Made by a program: the position numbers and the translations under genes. Positions 49,753 through 63,218 of a stretch of DNA of 64,000 bases are shown here, piece after piece. Position 1 is the stretch's first letter, and every line of letters begins with the position of its first letter. The stretch is from assembly GCF_949628215.1 (NCBI RefSeq), contig NC_134276.1:32366226-32430225 (forward strand), written 5' to 3'. Under the pieces are notes generated by a model. That model searched no databases. It saw nothing but the letters and a program-made list of their open reading frames with translations, and was not told where the DNA came from. The stretch is from Phalacrocorax aristotelis (Eukaryota > Chordata > Aves > Suliformes > Phalacrocoracidae).

Positions 49753-50590
49753 TGTGGTGGTTGACCTTGGCCTGCTGCTAGATGCCCACCCAGCTGCTCT
49801 CTCACTCCCTCTCCTGAACAGGACAGGGAGAGAAAATGAGATGGAAGAGCTCATAGGTCGAGATAAAGACAGGATGATCACTTACCAACTACTGTCATGG
49901 GCAAAACAGACTCGAATTGGGGAAAATTCAATTTATTGCCAATTAGAAATTGAGGAGGGGGATGAGAAACAAAGACAAAACAACAGCTTCCCCCTACCTC
50001 ACCCACCCTTTTTCCCAGGCTTAACTTGACTGCTTCATTCCTACCTCTTCTACCTTCCCCTCTGCTCCAGGTGGTGCAGGGGGATGGGAAATGGGGAGGG
50101 ATTGTGGTCAGTCCGTAACAGTTCCTCTCTGCTGCTCCTTCCTCCTCACCCTGTGCCCCTGCTCCTGTATGCACCCATCCTGTGGCCTGCAGTCCTTCAG
50201 GATAAACCTGGTCCCACATGGGCTCTCCAGGAGACGTAGTTCCTTCAGGAAATATCCATGTGTTCCAGTGGGATCCTTTCCAGGGGCTGCAGGGGAGTCT
50301 CTGGTGCCTGGAGCAACTCGTCCCCTTCCTCCTTCACTGACCTTGGTGTTTATATGCCCCCCAGCCCCTGCCTATGTGGTGTTTTGCCCTTTCTTAAATA
50401 TTTCCTCAGAGGTACCGCAGTCTTGGCTGAGGTGCTCAGCTGTGCCCTGCAGGGTGGGTCCGTCAGAGCCGTCTGGAAGCAGTTTGTCTGGCCGGGGCAG
50501 TGTGGTCTCCTCACACAGAGGCTGCCCTGCAGCCCCCTACTGCCAGCACCTTACCACTTACACCCACTACACCACTCTAGGAGTTTCTTT
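49753..50590 (-). mobile_element. Solo-LTR-like avian endogenous retroviral element
   Basis: Read on the minus strand the element ends in ...GTCAACCACCACA at 49753, with a CA terminus. It has an AATAAA signal at 49932-49937 (seen as TTTATT on the + strand) in the position expected of an LTR R region. The remaining sequence is G/C-rich with a repeated CCTGCAG/TGCAGCC pattern, as in avian ERV LTRs I recognise. No gag, pol or env frame is nearby, so it looks like a solo LTR. The far end near 50590 and the family name are uncertain, and I found no clear target-site duplication. Confidence 0.7.
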
Positions 50591-53500
50591 CCAGAGCACT
50601 TAAAAACATGAGGAGAGGCAGTGAGTGAGCAGGAGAGATGTTCCTGTTTAAATCCACCCTCATGCTTGCAGATTCAGTCCTTGCCTAAAGGTGGAGTGCT
50701 GGAAGTTGAAAGGAGCTTTCTTTCTAGCCTGGTTGGTTACTTCTGATGAAACTGGGTGAGGCAGCAGCCCCTGCCTTCAGGAACCCAGAGCAGCTGCTTG
50801 AACCTGTTTGTGCCACATACAAAGTACCAGCGAACAGAGAAACCCCAGAACTTGAAAGCACATACCAAAGTTCTGATCTCTCCAGGGGGGTAGTCTTAAT
50901 ATTTTGAATTGGTTGTTCTCATTTTGTGCTTTGTTCTTCCTCTCCTCACCCGCTGGTTCCAGCCTTTAGTAAGGAGAAAGATCAGCTGTTTGTTACCAGG
51001 GTCTGTGTAAGTTCACCTCCGTGCTAATGCTCACAGTACTAGTAAGCTAACTCTTCCACTTAGCGATTTTTCCCTGTGGCCAAAACCAGCTTACCTACTT
51101 AACTGCTCAGAAGTAGGATTATCATCTCTTACTCAAGATCACCAAACGGATACTGACGTAGGGTAAGACGTGGTGAGAAAGAGCCTGCTTATGCAGCTGA
51201 CTACTTAATGTTATGCAAGAGTAAATTCTCATTTAAGTTGGGTGCTGGACTAACTGAATCACATGAAGGGCCTTGCTGTAGGGATTTTCTGCTTATGAAG
51301 GAGCTCACTTGAATAATCCTTCTGTGGGATAACCTGCAGGGCAACTGGATACATGGTTTTGATTATTCATGAATTTAGAAGAGCTGACCTGGTTTCTGGC
51401 TGTACTTTTCACAAATGCACAAGTGTCACTAAACGGTAGTGGTACGCAGGAGGGGGAACATCAGAGAGTGAGTTTCATACATCAAGTGTTGATAGTTTAC
51501 GTCCGCTCTGTTCAGTCCAGGTCTCCACAGAGCCTGTGCAGCTTATCCTGACTAATTGTTGCTACGTACTGCGATGTGTGTCACAGCAAGGGATGATCCT
51601 TGATGAGTTTAAGTAGCTGGTGGAAAGCGTAAGACCCAAGAAGATCAGTACACTGGTAATCCAAGTAAAACTAGTTTAAATGTTCTGCTGCTGAAGCTAA
51701 AGTCAGAAGGACCAAGTTGTGAGGTGCCAACAGGTTGGTCACCAGTTGGAAGGAATAAGAGACCATTATTTGCTGCTTTTGAGGGGGTGGTGCTCTTGAC
51801 CGTAAGGTCTGGAGGAGGGTCGTATCAAAACCACATTCTTGCGTGCTGGTGTCAGCACAGTTTACCACAGGAACATGCTGAGGCCATTCACCCTGAACCT
51901 CTGGTGAGGAGCAAGGCATGAGTGACCAGACCTGCAGCCACAAGGTGTTGCTGAGGTGAGAGTTTCTTCCTATCAGCTGCTATCCTGGGACAGCATAAAG
52001 CAACCACAATAAAACTGAAAGCATGCACTGTATCTTTCTGTATTTGGTGATAAAGTGACTTGCACAGGAAGGGGTGACTTCCGTGCTACAAACCCTTTAG
52101 GTGTCTTTAGGGCGTAGCCGTGTTCTTTGAATTGAGTTTTGAGACTTGTTAAGCTTCTTAGATCAGTATTATGCTCTTCCTGAGCATACCTCTGTGGATA
52201 AGTACTGAGTTTGATCATTTCTGAGGTTAAACCAGATGATAAGGCACATGCAAGATAAGAACTTTGTAAGAAACAAAAGCTATATGGCTACAGTGAACTT
52301 CCTTGCAGGAAGGAAAATCCTACATGTGGAAGCTCTGATTTCTTTGAGGGGAGAAGACACAGAAGAGTAAGGCTGCCTTACTCAGGAGTTGGGCCAGTTC
52401 AAAATTAGCTGCCTGCTAGCTAGAAAGCTGAACATGTTTCACACAGGGCAGTGACGAGACACATGACTCTTCAGCTAGGGGATGAAAGGGAATTGTCACA
52501 CCTATCTGTTTGCCTGAGCTACGAGGGCCGATGCTCGTGCCTAACAGCGGGTTTCCGTGATGCCATGTGGGTGCAACAGGAGCACCGCTGAGGACCCTAC
52601 TGGAGGAGCACGCTTGAGGACATAAGAGGCAGAGAAACCTATTTCTATTTAACTGCCTGCCTCACTCCACAGGCAGAATTCAGGCCAAGACAATTTTATT
52701 AGTAATTTCCATAGGAGCAGGTTTTCAAAGCAACACAATACCAATATCTCACTCTTGCTGTTAACAATTTTACCTGCTTTTCCACTAGTTCCTTCTTTGT
52801 ACTGATTTGTTGTATTTTTCCTCTTAGTTTCAGTTGTGGGTTGTCTGGAGAGAGACATGCTTTGCTAAGGCTTTGTACAGGGTATTGCAGCCAGGATCTT
52901 TGCTGATACATCATACAGCTCTTACTGTAAATAATAGAATAATACTAATTGCCAGGTGTGGTATGGTCTTACAAATACAGGTCTTATTGCAACTGTAAGC
53001 AAGTATGTCAAGTAATTAAGTAGTTTTATGTCCCCATATAATTCCAGGGATGTCTGTCACACCCATTCACTTTAAGAGAAGAAAATATCTGTGTGTTTTA
53101 TGAGAAATGATTTTTTGTCTGTTTTTGCACACAGAGTACACAAACTCCCTTCAGCAGAAGGCCTTCACCTCTTCATGTGCCTATTTTCATGTTTTTATCT
53201 TTTCATGTTTTTAATTTTTTTTTAAGGAAATCTATTTCCCCACATTTGCTCCGTGACTGCTGCTTAATATAGTTTTCTTTCAGGCCAGCAACCTGAATAC
53301 TTTGAAAAACACCTGAGGTCTTCTTTCTAAGATATCAATTGGACTTATGTGGTTTAGCATTGACATAATCATTGGTATCCTTTGGTCTAGAGTATTTGCC
53401 CTCCGTCACGATTCTGAACAAAGCTACAACACCCTTTCATTTTGTACGTGTAAGCACCATGGCTGATCACATGTTGTCTTTCAAAGATTGCAAAACCAGG

Positions 53501-56500
53501 AGGTCATTAAGGGAAACCTAATCAGTAAAGGAGGGAAAGGAGAGGTAGGGAATAGACTTACAAGAAAGGCTTGGATAGCATACGCTGTAGTGGAGCGTGG
53601 AGAGAGCTGAGCAGCTCTGCACTGAATCAATCCTGTCTAGAAAGGATGACAGTATTTTACATTTGACTAGATTAAAAATAAAAATGCAGGTTAAACCTGT
53701 TATCAGTAAATTAAACTTGCCCAGGACTGGTCTCTGGTACTGAGGGCTGGTGGCGCAACATGGGCCAAGTTTAAATATGGCATGCTTTTTTTTACCGTGG
53801 GGTTCCCAAATCTAGCGTGCCTATTGTGAATGGGCCCGTGTCCATGCTAACCCCTGACCTGTTTTTGCTTTCATGGGCCAGAGTTCTGCCGCGTTCAGTC
53901 TTAACCGTTTGCCAGTGTAGACATCCATGATTTAATTAGAAAAATCCTCTATGGCTGTCATTGGTTGGTGTAACCACTCACGTGCTCAGGGAAGTTTACA
54001 GCTTGGTAGCTGCCAATTGCTCACTTTCCACAAAATTATGGAATCTCCCTAAATTTATTTTTGTCCAACAAATTGCTGAAGTTTTGTTATTTTAGGGCTT
54101 TTGATGGAGTGTGTCTTAAGACAGAAGAAAAAGAAAGTATTTTTTCTTTATCTCTGCTATGCAGATTTCCCTTCAGTGTAGCATTTAAGGTTCATTTATT
54201 TGCAACCAAACCAAACCCAGTGCCAGCCTAATAAAAACTGCTCCAAGGGTGGGGCTGAACAGCACGGGGATTTGTGGGCCAAATAAGTTCCCTGAGTGTG
54301 CTGAATATACAGGGGAAGGAGTACCAAAGCACCTTCTGCCTGAAAAACCAGCTGGTTTAAACAGAACAATTGTAAGCAGTTGAGGAATTGCCCAGCTGGT
54401 TCTGGTGAGCAAAAGCCAGGTTCTCTATGACCTTCATGGACCTAAGGGTGAGTATGTGTGGAAATACCGTGTAGTACCTGTGTAGGGGCAGGCACAAATG
54501 GTAGGCGCAGATTGCCACATCGACAGGGAAATCCGACACAAGAAGGCAGCAAGAGTTAGGCAGCGAAGTAACCGAGTGTCCAGCTGTGGCGGCTATATCC
54601 ATGGCATGGATTTTTGTGGTGACAGTGCACATTCCAAGGACCTGGTGCAGTGCAGAGCAGGCCAGACCCCAATGGCCTGGATCCCATAAAAAGTGCTGAA
54701 ATCAGGATTAAGGAGGAACGGAGTGAAAAATTGCTGTCTTATGGGGGCCCTAATTTGATGGTCCTTTCCAGTAAAAATTTTTCCATTGCCTGGAGGTCTC
54801 CTCCCCCTCAGGCCCAGAATTGCCCTGGTCTGAGCAACTTGATCCTAATTTCCTGCCTGAGCCTGCCTGGGATTTGGAAATGGGGAACTCTCCCTGAATG
54901 ACGGACAGATGCTCGCTCTAAGACAGGGCTCAGGAACAGGGTGAAGTGCTTGTGGAGCATCTTTCAATGTCAGCTCTTAGCTGGAAACATAATTTTATTC
55001 AAGTGCCTGTCTTGTGCCCCAGCACTGTGTTGCTGATGCTGTGAACGGAGCAGGATCTGGACCCACCCAGAACTGTTTGGACAATGGACATTTGTAGGGA
55101 CTGAGCTGGTCTGGTTTTTGACAGCTGCTCCCACTGTCCCTGTGTCACTTATCTGAAATTGTCTGACTCATCTTAATTCCCCAAGCAGCAGCAGTTCCTC
55201 TGGAATTTCTTTCTCTGCTATTTTAGTCAAGACCTTTCCAGTTGTTGGTAGAGGCAAAATGAAACTGAGAGGTAAACCTCCAAGGATACCAGACCCTCTT
55301 CTCATAGGCCTGTTTTATTCACTTTCTAAACCATTTTTACCTCTTTACAGCCCAGATGAACTTCTGTATGAGATGTGCTCCTTATGATAAAGCAAATAAT
55401 ATAAAAAACCAAAATACTTTTCTATTCAATAACCTAAGAATGGAACTGGGGAAGATGTTAGCCCCCAAAAAAGGGAAGGAAATTCATTGAAGTGTTGTCA
55501 GCCTGAAGAAAAGAAAAAGTGCTGTAGAGCAGCACAGAAAGGTCCTTGGAAAGACCTGCCTGCTGCCTTAGGAGACAACACCAAGAAGCATTCCCTGGAA
55601 GAAATCGCAGTGCCTTGCATAAAGCCGAAGGAACGTGGTGTTGTGGTCACTTCAAAGCAAGTCAGTGACTCTGCTGACAGGCTGCTATTGCTCATCAATG
55701 AGTGTGGTGTGGGAAAGGAGAATTTATGTGCCTCACCTGGAACTGGGAGCTGTTTTATTGTGCTCTCATCTTGGTCCAACAGTTACTGAAAATCTAGTTC
55801 CCCCTCCCTGAGTTCTCAGAAGGCGAAACTAAATCAAAGTGGGAATGGTTTTACTGGAATAGGGTATGTTTTCAGGCCTCCTACACATTTCATGGATGAG
55901 ACAAAAGAACGTGAGTAATAGTTTATGTGCCAAAACAGCACAGAGGATATATCCATACTTCTGTAACAGAGGATTTCCTAAGCTAACTCAGACCCTAGTA
56001 ACACCTGGCTGCAACAGCCACGTTCCTCTCACAGGAAAACACCTTGGCACAGCGCTCACATGGCCAGCATACCGTGCTGTATCATGCTAGAAAAAAGTTT
56101 GTGGGTCTGTGACTGAAGCAGAGCCCCAGGGCTACTTAAAAGTGTAACAAAAGATTGAGAAGTCACTGAAGTAGGAACATGATGAGATGATATGACGACC
56201 AATTGGAGAAAAGTGTTTGTGTCATTTTGTGGACAGGAAAATGCAGTCAAGCCGGGGCTGAAACAGCCCTGAGGAAGTTGATGGTACAGATGGAAGCACA
56301 CACCAGCATCCTGAGCAGAAGAGCATCTTTCTTCTCTAACCTTGAGAGGCACAACAGTGATGGAGACAGACTTTCTCAGGAAGGATGAAATGCACAAAGA
56401 AGGGTGAAGGGGCCCCATCTATTCCCTATGGTGAAGAAAAAATTGATTCTCTTATGCTTCATCAATTTATTAGTCAACATGTTAACAGCACCACTCACTC

Positions 56501-59500
56501 ATCACCTTTCCCTCTCAGAGTCTGCTTAACAAGGAGGATCTTGTTGCCCCAGGCTCCCCTCTAAATGCCTTTGAAGCCACCTGGCTCTGTCTCCTTGTTG
56601 AATAGCACTGCATTCACTGTAGTAGGGCTCCTTCAGTAGGTCCCAGCGGTCAGGCACAAGGGCTGTATCAGAGCTAGACAGGCTGGACTCCCTGCCTGAC
56701 TCCAATCTCCAGGACTTGACAGACTGATGGGAAAGCAGAAATAGCTACCAGCATATCCTACACACTTCCTATTTCAAAACTGCTTTCTGGCTGGTTAACA
56801 CATGCGCTCGCTTCCCCTTTTACAGAGCAAATGTGCACAACTGCTGCTCCAGCAGGTGCTGGGTGGAGATGGCTATGACAATCCTCCAAGTCCTTCCAAT
56901 TTCCGCTTGCTCCTGGCAGGAGATGGGGATATCCACAAACAGCCCATCTACTGTTTCTGGATCTGGCCTCTGATGCTGGGTCCAGGGCCTGTCTCCATAC
57001 TGGTCTTGCCCCAGCACTGTGCTGAGTGCTCACCAAAGGAATATGATGAACTTACTCGCTTATTTTCCCAGCAATTTTCCTCACATTTTTGTCTTCCCAG
57101 ACCTCCTTTCCATGGGGAAAGTCTTCAGGCCAACCTATGCCATCCTTTCCCCTCTGAGTTCCTGCAGGCACGTTGTTTACTCCTACCTTCCCAAGGGTTC
57201 TTAGCTTCCACAGCCACACGTTTTCCCTCTAGCATTTTCTCCCCTCTTCTAGCATCTGCCACCAGTGGTTGTCCAGAGCCTTCAGCATTCCTTCCTTCAC
57301 ACCTTACCTGCCAAGAAGGTTTACCTTGGTGCCTGCAGCTCATTGCCTCCAGTCTCTCCTGGGCATTCATCTCAGGCCCAAGTACTCTCCTGCTCTCTAA
57401 CCCTGTTCCTCCTCCAGAGGAGCAACCCAAAGAACTCTAATTTTCCAGCGCATATCACATAAATAAGCTTTGACTATTACTAAGAGAATTCACTCTCTCT
57501 GCAACTGAAATCCTCACCACTCTCTGCCAGCTACCTTTTCACTACTCATCCTTTCTTCCAACTTGTCCTGACTGCCAGTGAAGCCTGAAACACGTTTCAA
57601 CAACTTAAGTATGACTCTGTTTCCCATTGACCCTTGCTTGCGTATATAAACTTCCCAGTCCAAGGAATTCAGAATTGCAGTCAAGCTTACAGGAAAAAAC
57701 CTGTTTATGATGGTGTAAGACTAAGGTAGCTCACACTTTTGCTTCCTGTATCGTACTGAGGACAGAACACAAGCACATGCTTTTTTGAAAGAAGAACTTG
57801 ATTGTAAATCCTCAGATTTTATAATCCAGGGAGTCACACTGGTTCTAGATCTAGAAATGCCATTTACCATGCGTCATGAGAAAATGACACTTCTTTATCT
57901 TCAAACGTGGGCTGTGACCACATGTGCTGCAGTATCTGACTGTCCTTAGGGCGCTATTTGCCAAGTCAACAAGTCCATAGGTGCTTCCAGTCTTTTATGT
58001 GCATTGGGTCTTACCAGGAAAACAAATGCTGAAACCATGCCAGTGCCTAAGGGCAGATTTCTCAAAGAAAACCTATCATCCAAATTTGACAGCAGATGGC
58101 ATGAAACTTACCTGCTGGTCCTGCCACTCTGCTGTGTCATGGATCATTTCAAGCACTTCTCATGCAGGGATGGGGGGTGGGAGCTGGTATTTACTGGTTG
58201 CCGCTAGCTCATCCTGAATAACCAAGGATGTTGTACAAAACCGTGTCTGATGAATAGATAACTTGTGGCTACACAGGATTTCTCTCCAAGCTCTGTCTGA
58301 GTCAGGGGAAGGAGGAACAAGAGGAAAGTTGCTGACACTGAATCATTTCTCTTTCTACACCAGTGAAATAAAAGCTGACCCAGGGATTTCCTGCTTTTTG
58401 CAAAAAAAAAATTCTTAGTCCTCTCCCTCCCCTCTGCTAAGAAGGCATCAGAATGGGGGTGGGGTAGGGGCTGTGGAGGGGGGCTCGGTGTGCTGATCCC
58501 TGCATTTGCACCATGACATGCAGTGTTAGAGCATTTGGCACCTGGGAGTCACAGAGTGAGAAAGAGGTCCCAGGGTCGTGCTGAGGCTAAGCGGTGAGGG
58601 TGCCACGGTGCCACTCAAGCAAGAGGCTCTGGCATGGCATATGGCCCACCATGTGGCGGTTCATCCACTGGGGCTGCAGAAAACTGTGAAATTTATACAT
58701 AAGCTCGAGCTTCTAGTTACGTGTGATGGTTTTAAGTTGCTGTAGGTGGCCAGTCTGGTATTTAATGGTCAGTTAGTGATTGCACGAGTAGGTATGTTGT
58801 CGTGCCTGGTCCTGGGCTTCTCAGCCACAGGCAACTGGACACTGAAAAATAAGACATGACTTAAATTTTGCCCTGTGTGTTGCTCGAGGACTTTGCCCTA
58901 AGCCAAGATGAGGGGCAAGAAAGGAATGAAGAGGGGTGTGTTTCACATGTTGATCAGAAAGATGTGCCTTGACCTCCAAAGGGATTTGGCACAGTTCACA
59001 GGCAGGAAGACCGAGGAGCTCAGCGACTTGTATCTGTTCACCACCTCCCTTCCCCTCAGCCTCAATCAATAAAGCAGAAACCTCCATTTTCTTCTCACTG
59101 TGAGAGGAGCTAGATGCTGGCTCAGCTGGACCTGGACCCCGGAGATGGCTCAGTGTAGATGGCATAGGAGATGGGGCTGTTGCAGGTGACAGGACTAGCT
59201 AGGAAAGCGTCTAAGCGTGCTGAGATCAGTGAGGGGACAAAAAGAGGAGCTGGTAAGAGTGAAAAGCGAAAGCTTGGAACAGCAGGAAAAAGTCTGTTGG
59301 AAGTTTTGTAAATCTGATGGAGCAACTGTACAGTGCTGTTAAGCACAGATCGTTGCAGTTTTTCCTGTTGTAAGCTTCACTTCACTCCCCCTGCAAACAC
59401 ATCTTTCCTATGCTTGCCTAATGCACAACTGGGCTGCAGCAAGTGGTTGCTTCCTGGGACGAGGACACGCTCCAGAACCCAGAACAGACCAGGCGACCGC

Positions 59501-61092
59501 ACTGCGCGCTCCAGCTGGCCCAACAACCCAGCCCTGTGTGTGTCGCCCTAGAAACCCGTCTGTATTTCACAGGTACGAAATGCCACGGGTGTAGCCACAC
59601 AGCTGAAGAATGCAGTACACCGTCCTCAGTCATTGGCTTTTCCTCTGTAAGCAGTGGGAGAGGACATGCCTTCAGTTGTTATCTGTGGCCCAAATCCTCC
59701 CCGATGGCTGTGCAAAATCAGTGCATGGGTATATGGCACCCACAGCTACCTTACCCTCTGTGGGCAAAGGGAAGAGCTCTCGGAGTGTCTTGCTACACCA
59801 TCTGTATTACTTGCACCCTTAAGCCACCTTCCAGCTGACTAGAGCAGTGAACTGAGAAAGGACTTGCAATAAAAAGGCTCCATCCTATCTAACTCTGCCT
59901 GACTGTACAGGTGTGTCCACACACACCTCCTTGTACACACATGCACACACAGAGGCGTGTTTAAAGGAGCAGGACCCAACGTAAAACCATCGAGAAATGC
60001 CAAGTTTGACTTTGGATGAATTACGACCTCTTGTCTCAAAAGCAGGCCACATTCATGAGAAGCAGGAATGCTGCCTGCACATTGATCGCCCAGAAGCCGT
60101 TGCTGCGCTATCTAAACATGACGTGAAAGAGTTATATTTTTAATCATCTTTTGATAAAACATGGTAATGATTTTTCTTCCAACCTCACTGAAGCTTTGTT
60201 CTCTGCCTCCAGGGTACACAATTTCAAAATCCCAAGTTAGTGGGAAGATCAAACTGAGGCCCTCAGCACAAGTTGGCTGTAATTTTAAGCTTTTCCAGTT
60301 GTCTTTTTGAGGAGCTGTGTAAGCACGAGCTCTGTATGTAGGCCATCACATGTAAAATATGATGCCTATGCTCCAGCGTGTGGGTCAGATGCCTTAAGTT
60401 ACACTGCAATAAATACAGCTAGTGATATGCTCAAGTATAGTTTTAGGGGGTGGATCTCCTCATAACACTAGCCTGACATTTAAAGGTGTGTTTGGAAGTG
60501 CCCTGGGTGAAGGGGGAGGCAAATGAGGCTTGAAGACCTTCACGGAGGAGATGAGGGAAGCACAGTGTTGAACTGAAAGGCTGCGATTCCCAAGCAGCAG
60601 CTTTGTTCACGTTTGAATGGTTTGATCATAATTTTAATTTCAGTCTGTCACAGAAACTTCAGGACATGACTAGCTCCTTACCCCTCGCTCTGCAGGGTGA
60701 GAGAGACTGGAATCGATTCAAACAGTTTAAACCTCAGTCATGTCACTACCTCATCACACCATGCTACCTGTATAAAATTAATAAAAAAAAACCCAACCCA
60801 GTTTCACAAAGCATTACAACTTCACAGGAAAAGTACCACTAGAGGGGGCTGGTTGTACATAACGCAATTTAAGTTTCTGCTCACAGCTTTGGTGCCTCCA
60901 TACCACTGCAGGTATGCGGCCGATGCAGCCCTGATGGACACCACCGGCCTGTGCAAACACGCCTCAGTGTAGCTGTAGCCACATAAACTGCAAAACCTGC
61001 CCAGAATCAGGGGCAGCACCCAAAGGGCTAAGCTTGGCCACGTTGCATTGCTGTGTTCATGCTGCTGTCTACACCAAAGGTGCCTCTGCAGA
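50591..61092. other. Intergenic, no gene seen
   Basis: Downstream of RUBCNL. It contains an AATAAA at 52008-52013 (+) that could serve a long 3' UTR but has no other support. The region 56770-57450 is pyrimidine-rich on the + strand and holds a 212-codon frame (56802-57440) of low-complexity type with no known family. A CA-rich stretch lies at 59913-59951. Human synteny places LCP1 on this side, but no LCP1 exon was seen. Confidence 0.65.
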
Positions 61093-61590
61093 GCCACCCC
61101 AAGCTGGACCCCAGTTCAAGAAGGACGTGGAGCTGCTTAAGCAAGTCCAGCAGAGAGCTACGAAGATGCTCAGTGGACTGCAGCATCTCCCTTATGAGGA
61201 AAGGCTGAGAGACCTGGGTTTGTTCAGCCTGGAGAAGACTGAGGGGGGGATCTCATCAATACCTATAAATATCTAAAGGGTGGGTGTCAGGATGATGGGA
61301 CCAGGCTCTTTTCATTAGTGCCCAACAAGAGGACAAGGGGCAGTGGGCACAAGTTGGAACACAGGAAGTTCCACCTAAACATGAGAAGAAACTTCTTTCC
61401 TGTGAGGGTGCCAGAGCAGTGGCACAGGCTGCCCAGGGAGGCTGTGGAGTCTCCTTCCCTGGAGACATTCAAAACCTGCCTGGATGTGTTCCTGTGCCCC
61501 CTGCTCTGGGTGTGCCTGCTCAAGCAGGGGGTTTGGGCAAGATGATCTCCAGAGGTCCCTTCCAGCCCCTGCCATTCTGTGGTTCTGTGA
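61093..61590 (+). mobile_element. CR1 LINE fragment, 3' end
   Basis: Starts near CCCCAGTTCAAGAAGGACGT, includes AGGAAAGGCTGAGAGACCTG and CAGGCTGCCCAGGGAGGCTG, and ends AGAGGTCCCTTCCAGCCCCT followed by the tail TTCTGTGGTTCTGTG. It is 5'-truncated. It is among the better preserved CR1 copies in the window, and its frames are pieces of the repeat. Confidence 0.95.
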
Positions 61591-62927
61591 TGTGGGCAAT
61601 GTTCATCCCAGGGAAGCAACGCCACATGAGCCAGCAGTTCTAGTGTCTGCAGAAGACAGCTGTACCATATGTTCACTTCAAGCTCTGGCTCCTCGTTCTC
61701 ACATCTCCAAGCTTGCTCACCTCTATCCTATATTCCCTTAACACCTTTTACTATTCATGTTTTGTGAAAGACACAGTAAGTGCCAACTTTCACTGCTGCC
61801 GCCAACTTAGCAATGCAGAGAGTACAGCCTTCGGCCCCTGGAGCCTGGCGGTGAGGCTGTGAGTCTGGTCCAGAAATCCTGAATGTATCTGGAGCTCTTT
61901 CAGTCTGGAGATGCTTTCTATTAATTAGTCCTGGGAAGCTTTACAGCCTAAAATAATGGAAGAAATTGCTTAAAGATATCCCTAGAGCAGCTCAATGTTA
62001 GCAAACGTTTTTTCTTTGGAAGACGTAGGGCTACTGTTCCTTAAAGGTGTATCTATTCAGGCAGGAACTGACACATACCACCTCCTCCATGCTGGCCTGG
62101 CACAGCCCAGCTCTCTCACAGAAGCCAGAGCGAAGCAGTGATGCACTTGAGATGATGATGATGATAATACCAATTTGCATGAACACAATGTCACTGCAGC
62201 TCACAGCTCCTCCTCTGCCAGCCAACCCCAACCCCAGAGCACAGGAGATCATATGTGTCCGTGTTCATCTGTGCCTGCTTCCCCCCTTGCAGAGGCACCT
62301 ACTGTACTCTGCAGCGCCAGTGTTCATCTTCCTCGCCATGAGCAGCCAGGGACAGGTGAGAGAAAGCCAAAGGCTGCTGGTATGTTTACTGGGGATCTTG
62401 CTAGTTCCTGGATTTGGTGATGTTTTGAAATTATTTTGAATTTCAGCCATGGGCTTTTCAGTGTGCACGAATCGTCTGGACTACATCCGTCCCAAACAAC
62501 TTTAAAGAAAAATTTAAAAACCTCCCTTCCTTCTGTACCATGGAGCTTTTCCCTTCCTGCTCTTGTCAGAATCATGGAGTGGTTGTTCAGACCACCTGCT
62601 CTGTGGTAGACGTTGGAACTGCTGTGGTGTCTAAATCAATTTTCTACTCTGTATGTGAAGGTTTAACACTTAGCAAATGGCAATATTCATGCAAGTGACA
62701 AAGTTCCCTGTTTCCTATGGTTGAATAATGCTTATTATCATTTGCATAAACTCCTTCAGATCTCTTTTCACTGTAATGCCCATGAGTTCTGCTAAACCTC
62801 TGAATCTCCCTTACAGTTCTCTTTCTGCTACATCCATTTCTGCTTCTGCATTTAAATTTCTCTAACTTTGCTCCCAGTCCACACTGCTGCCTATCCCCAT
62901 TTCTGGCAGCCTGTAGCTGGGTACTAG
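61591..62927. other. Intergenic, no gene seen
   Basis: About 1.3 kb between two CR1 copies. A short GAT run lies at 62152-62164. Nothing else recognised. Confidence 0.65.
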
Positions 62928-63218
62928 CAATAGGACAAGAGGAAATGGCCTCAAGCTGCATCAGGGGAGGTTTAGATTGGATATTAGGAAAAATGTCTTT
63001 ACTGAAAGAGTGGTCAGGCATTGGAACAGGCTGCCCAGAGGTGGTGGAGTCGCCATCGCTGGAGGTGTTCAAAAATCGTGTAGATGAGGCACTTCAGGGC
63101 ATGGTTTAGGAGGCCTCGTGGTGTTGGGTTGCAGTGGGGCGTTGGGTGTGGCCTGTTGGGTTGGCGGTTGGACTTGATGATCCTAGAGGTCTTCTCCAAC
63201 CTTAATGATTCTATGATT
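62928..63218 (+). mobile_element. CR1 LINE fragment, 3' end
   Basis: Begins with AGGACAAGAGGAAATGGCCT, continues through GGAACAGGCTGCCCAGAGGT, and ends with TTCTCCAACCTTAATGATTC and TATGATTC, the CR1 tail. Short and 5'-truncated. Confidence 0.93.

Noticed and set aside
56802-57440. 212-codon frame in pyrimidine-rich DNA
   Set aside because: Low-complexity Ser/Pro/Leu-rich product without any known family; overlapping frames on the other strand are equally long.
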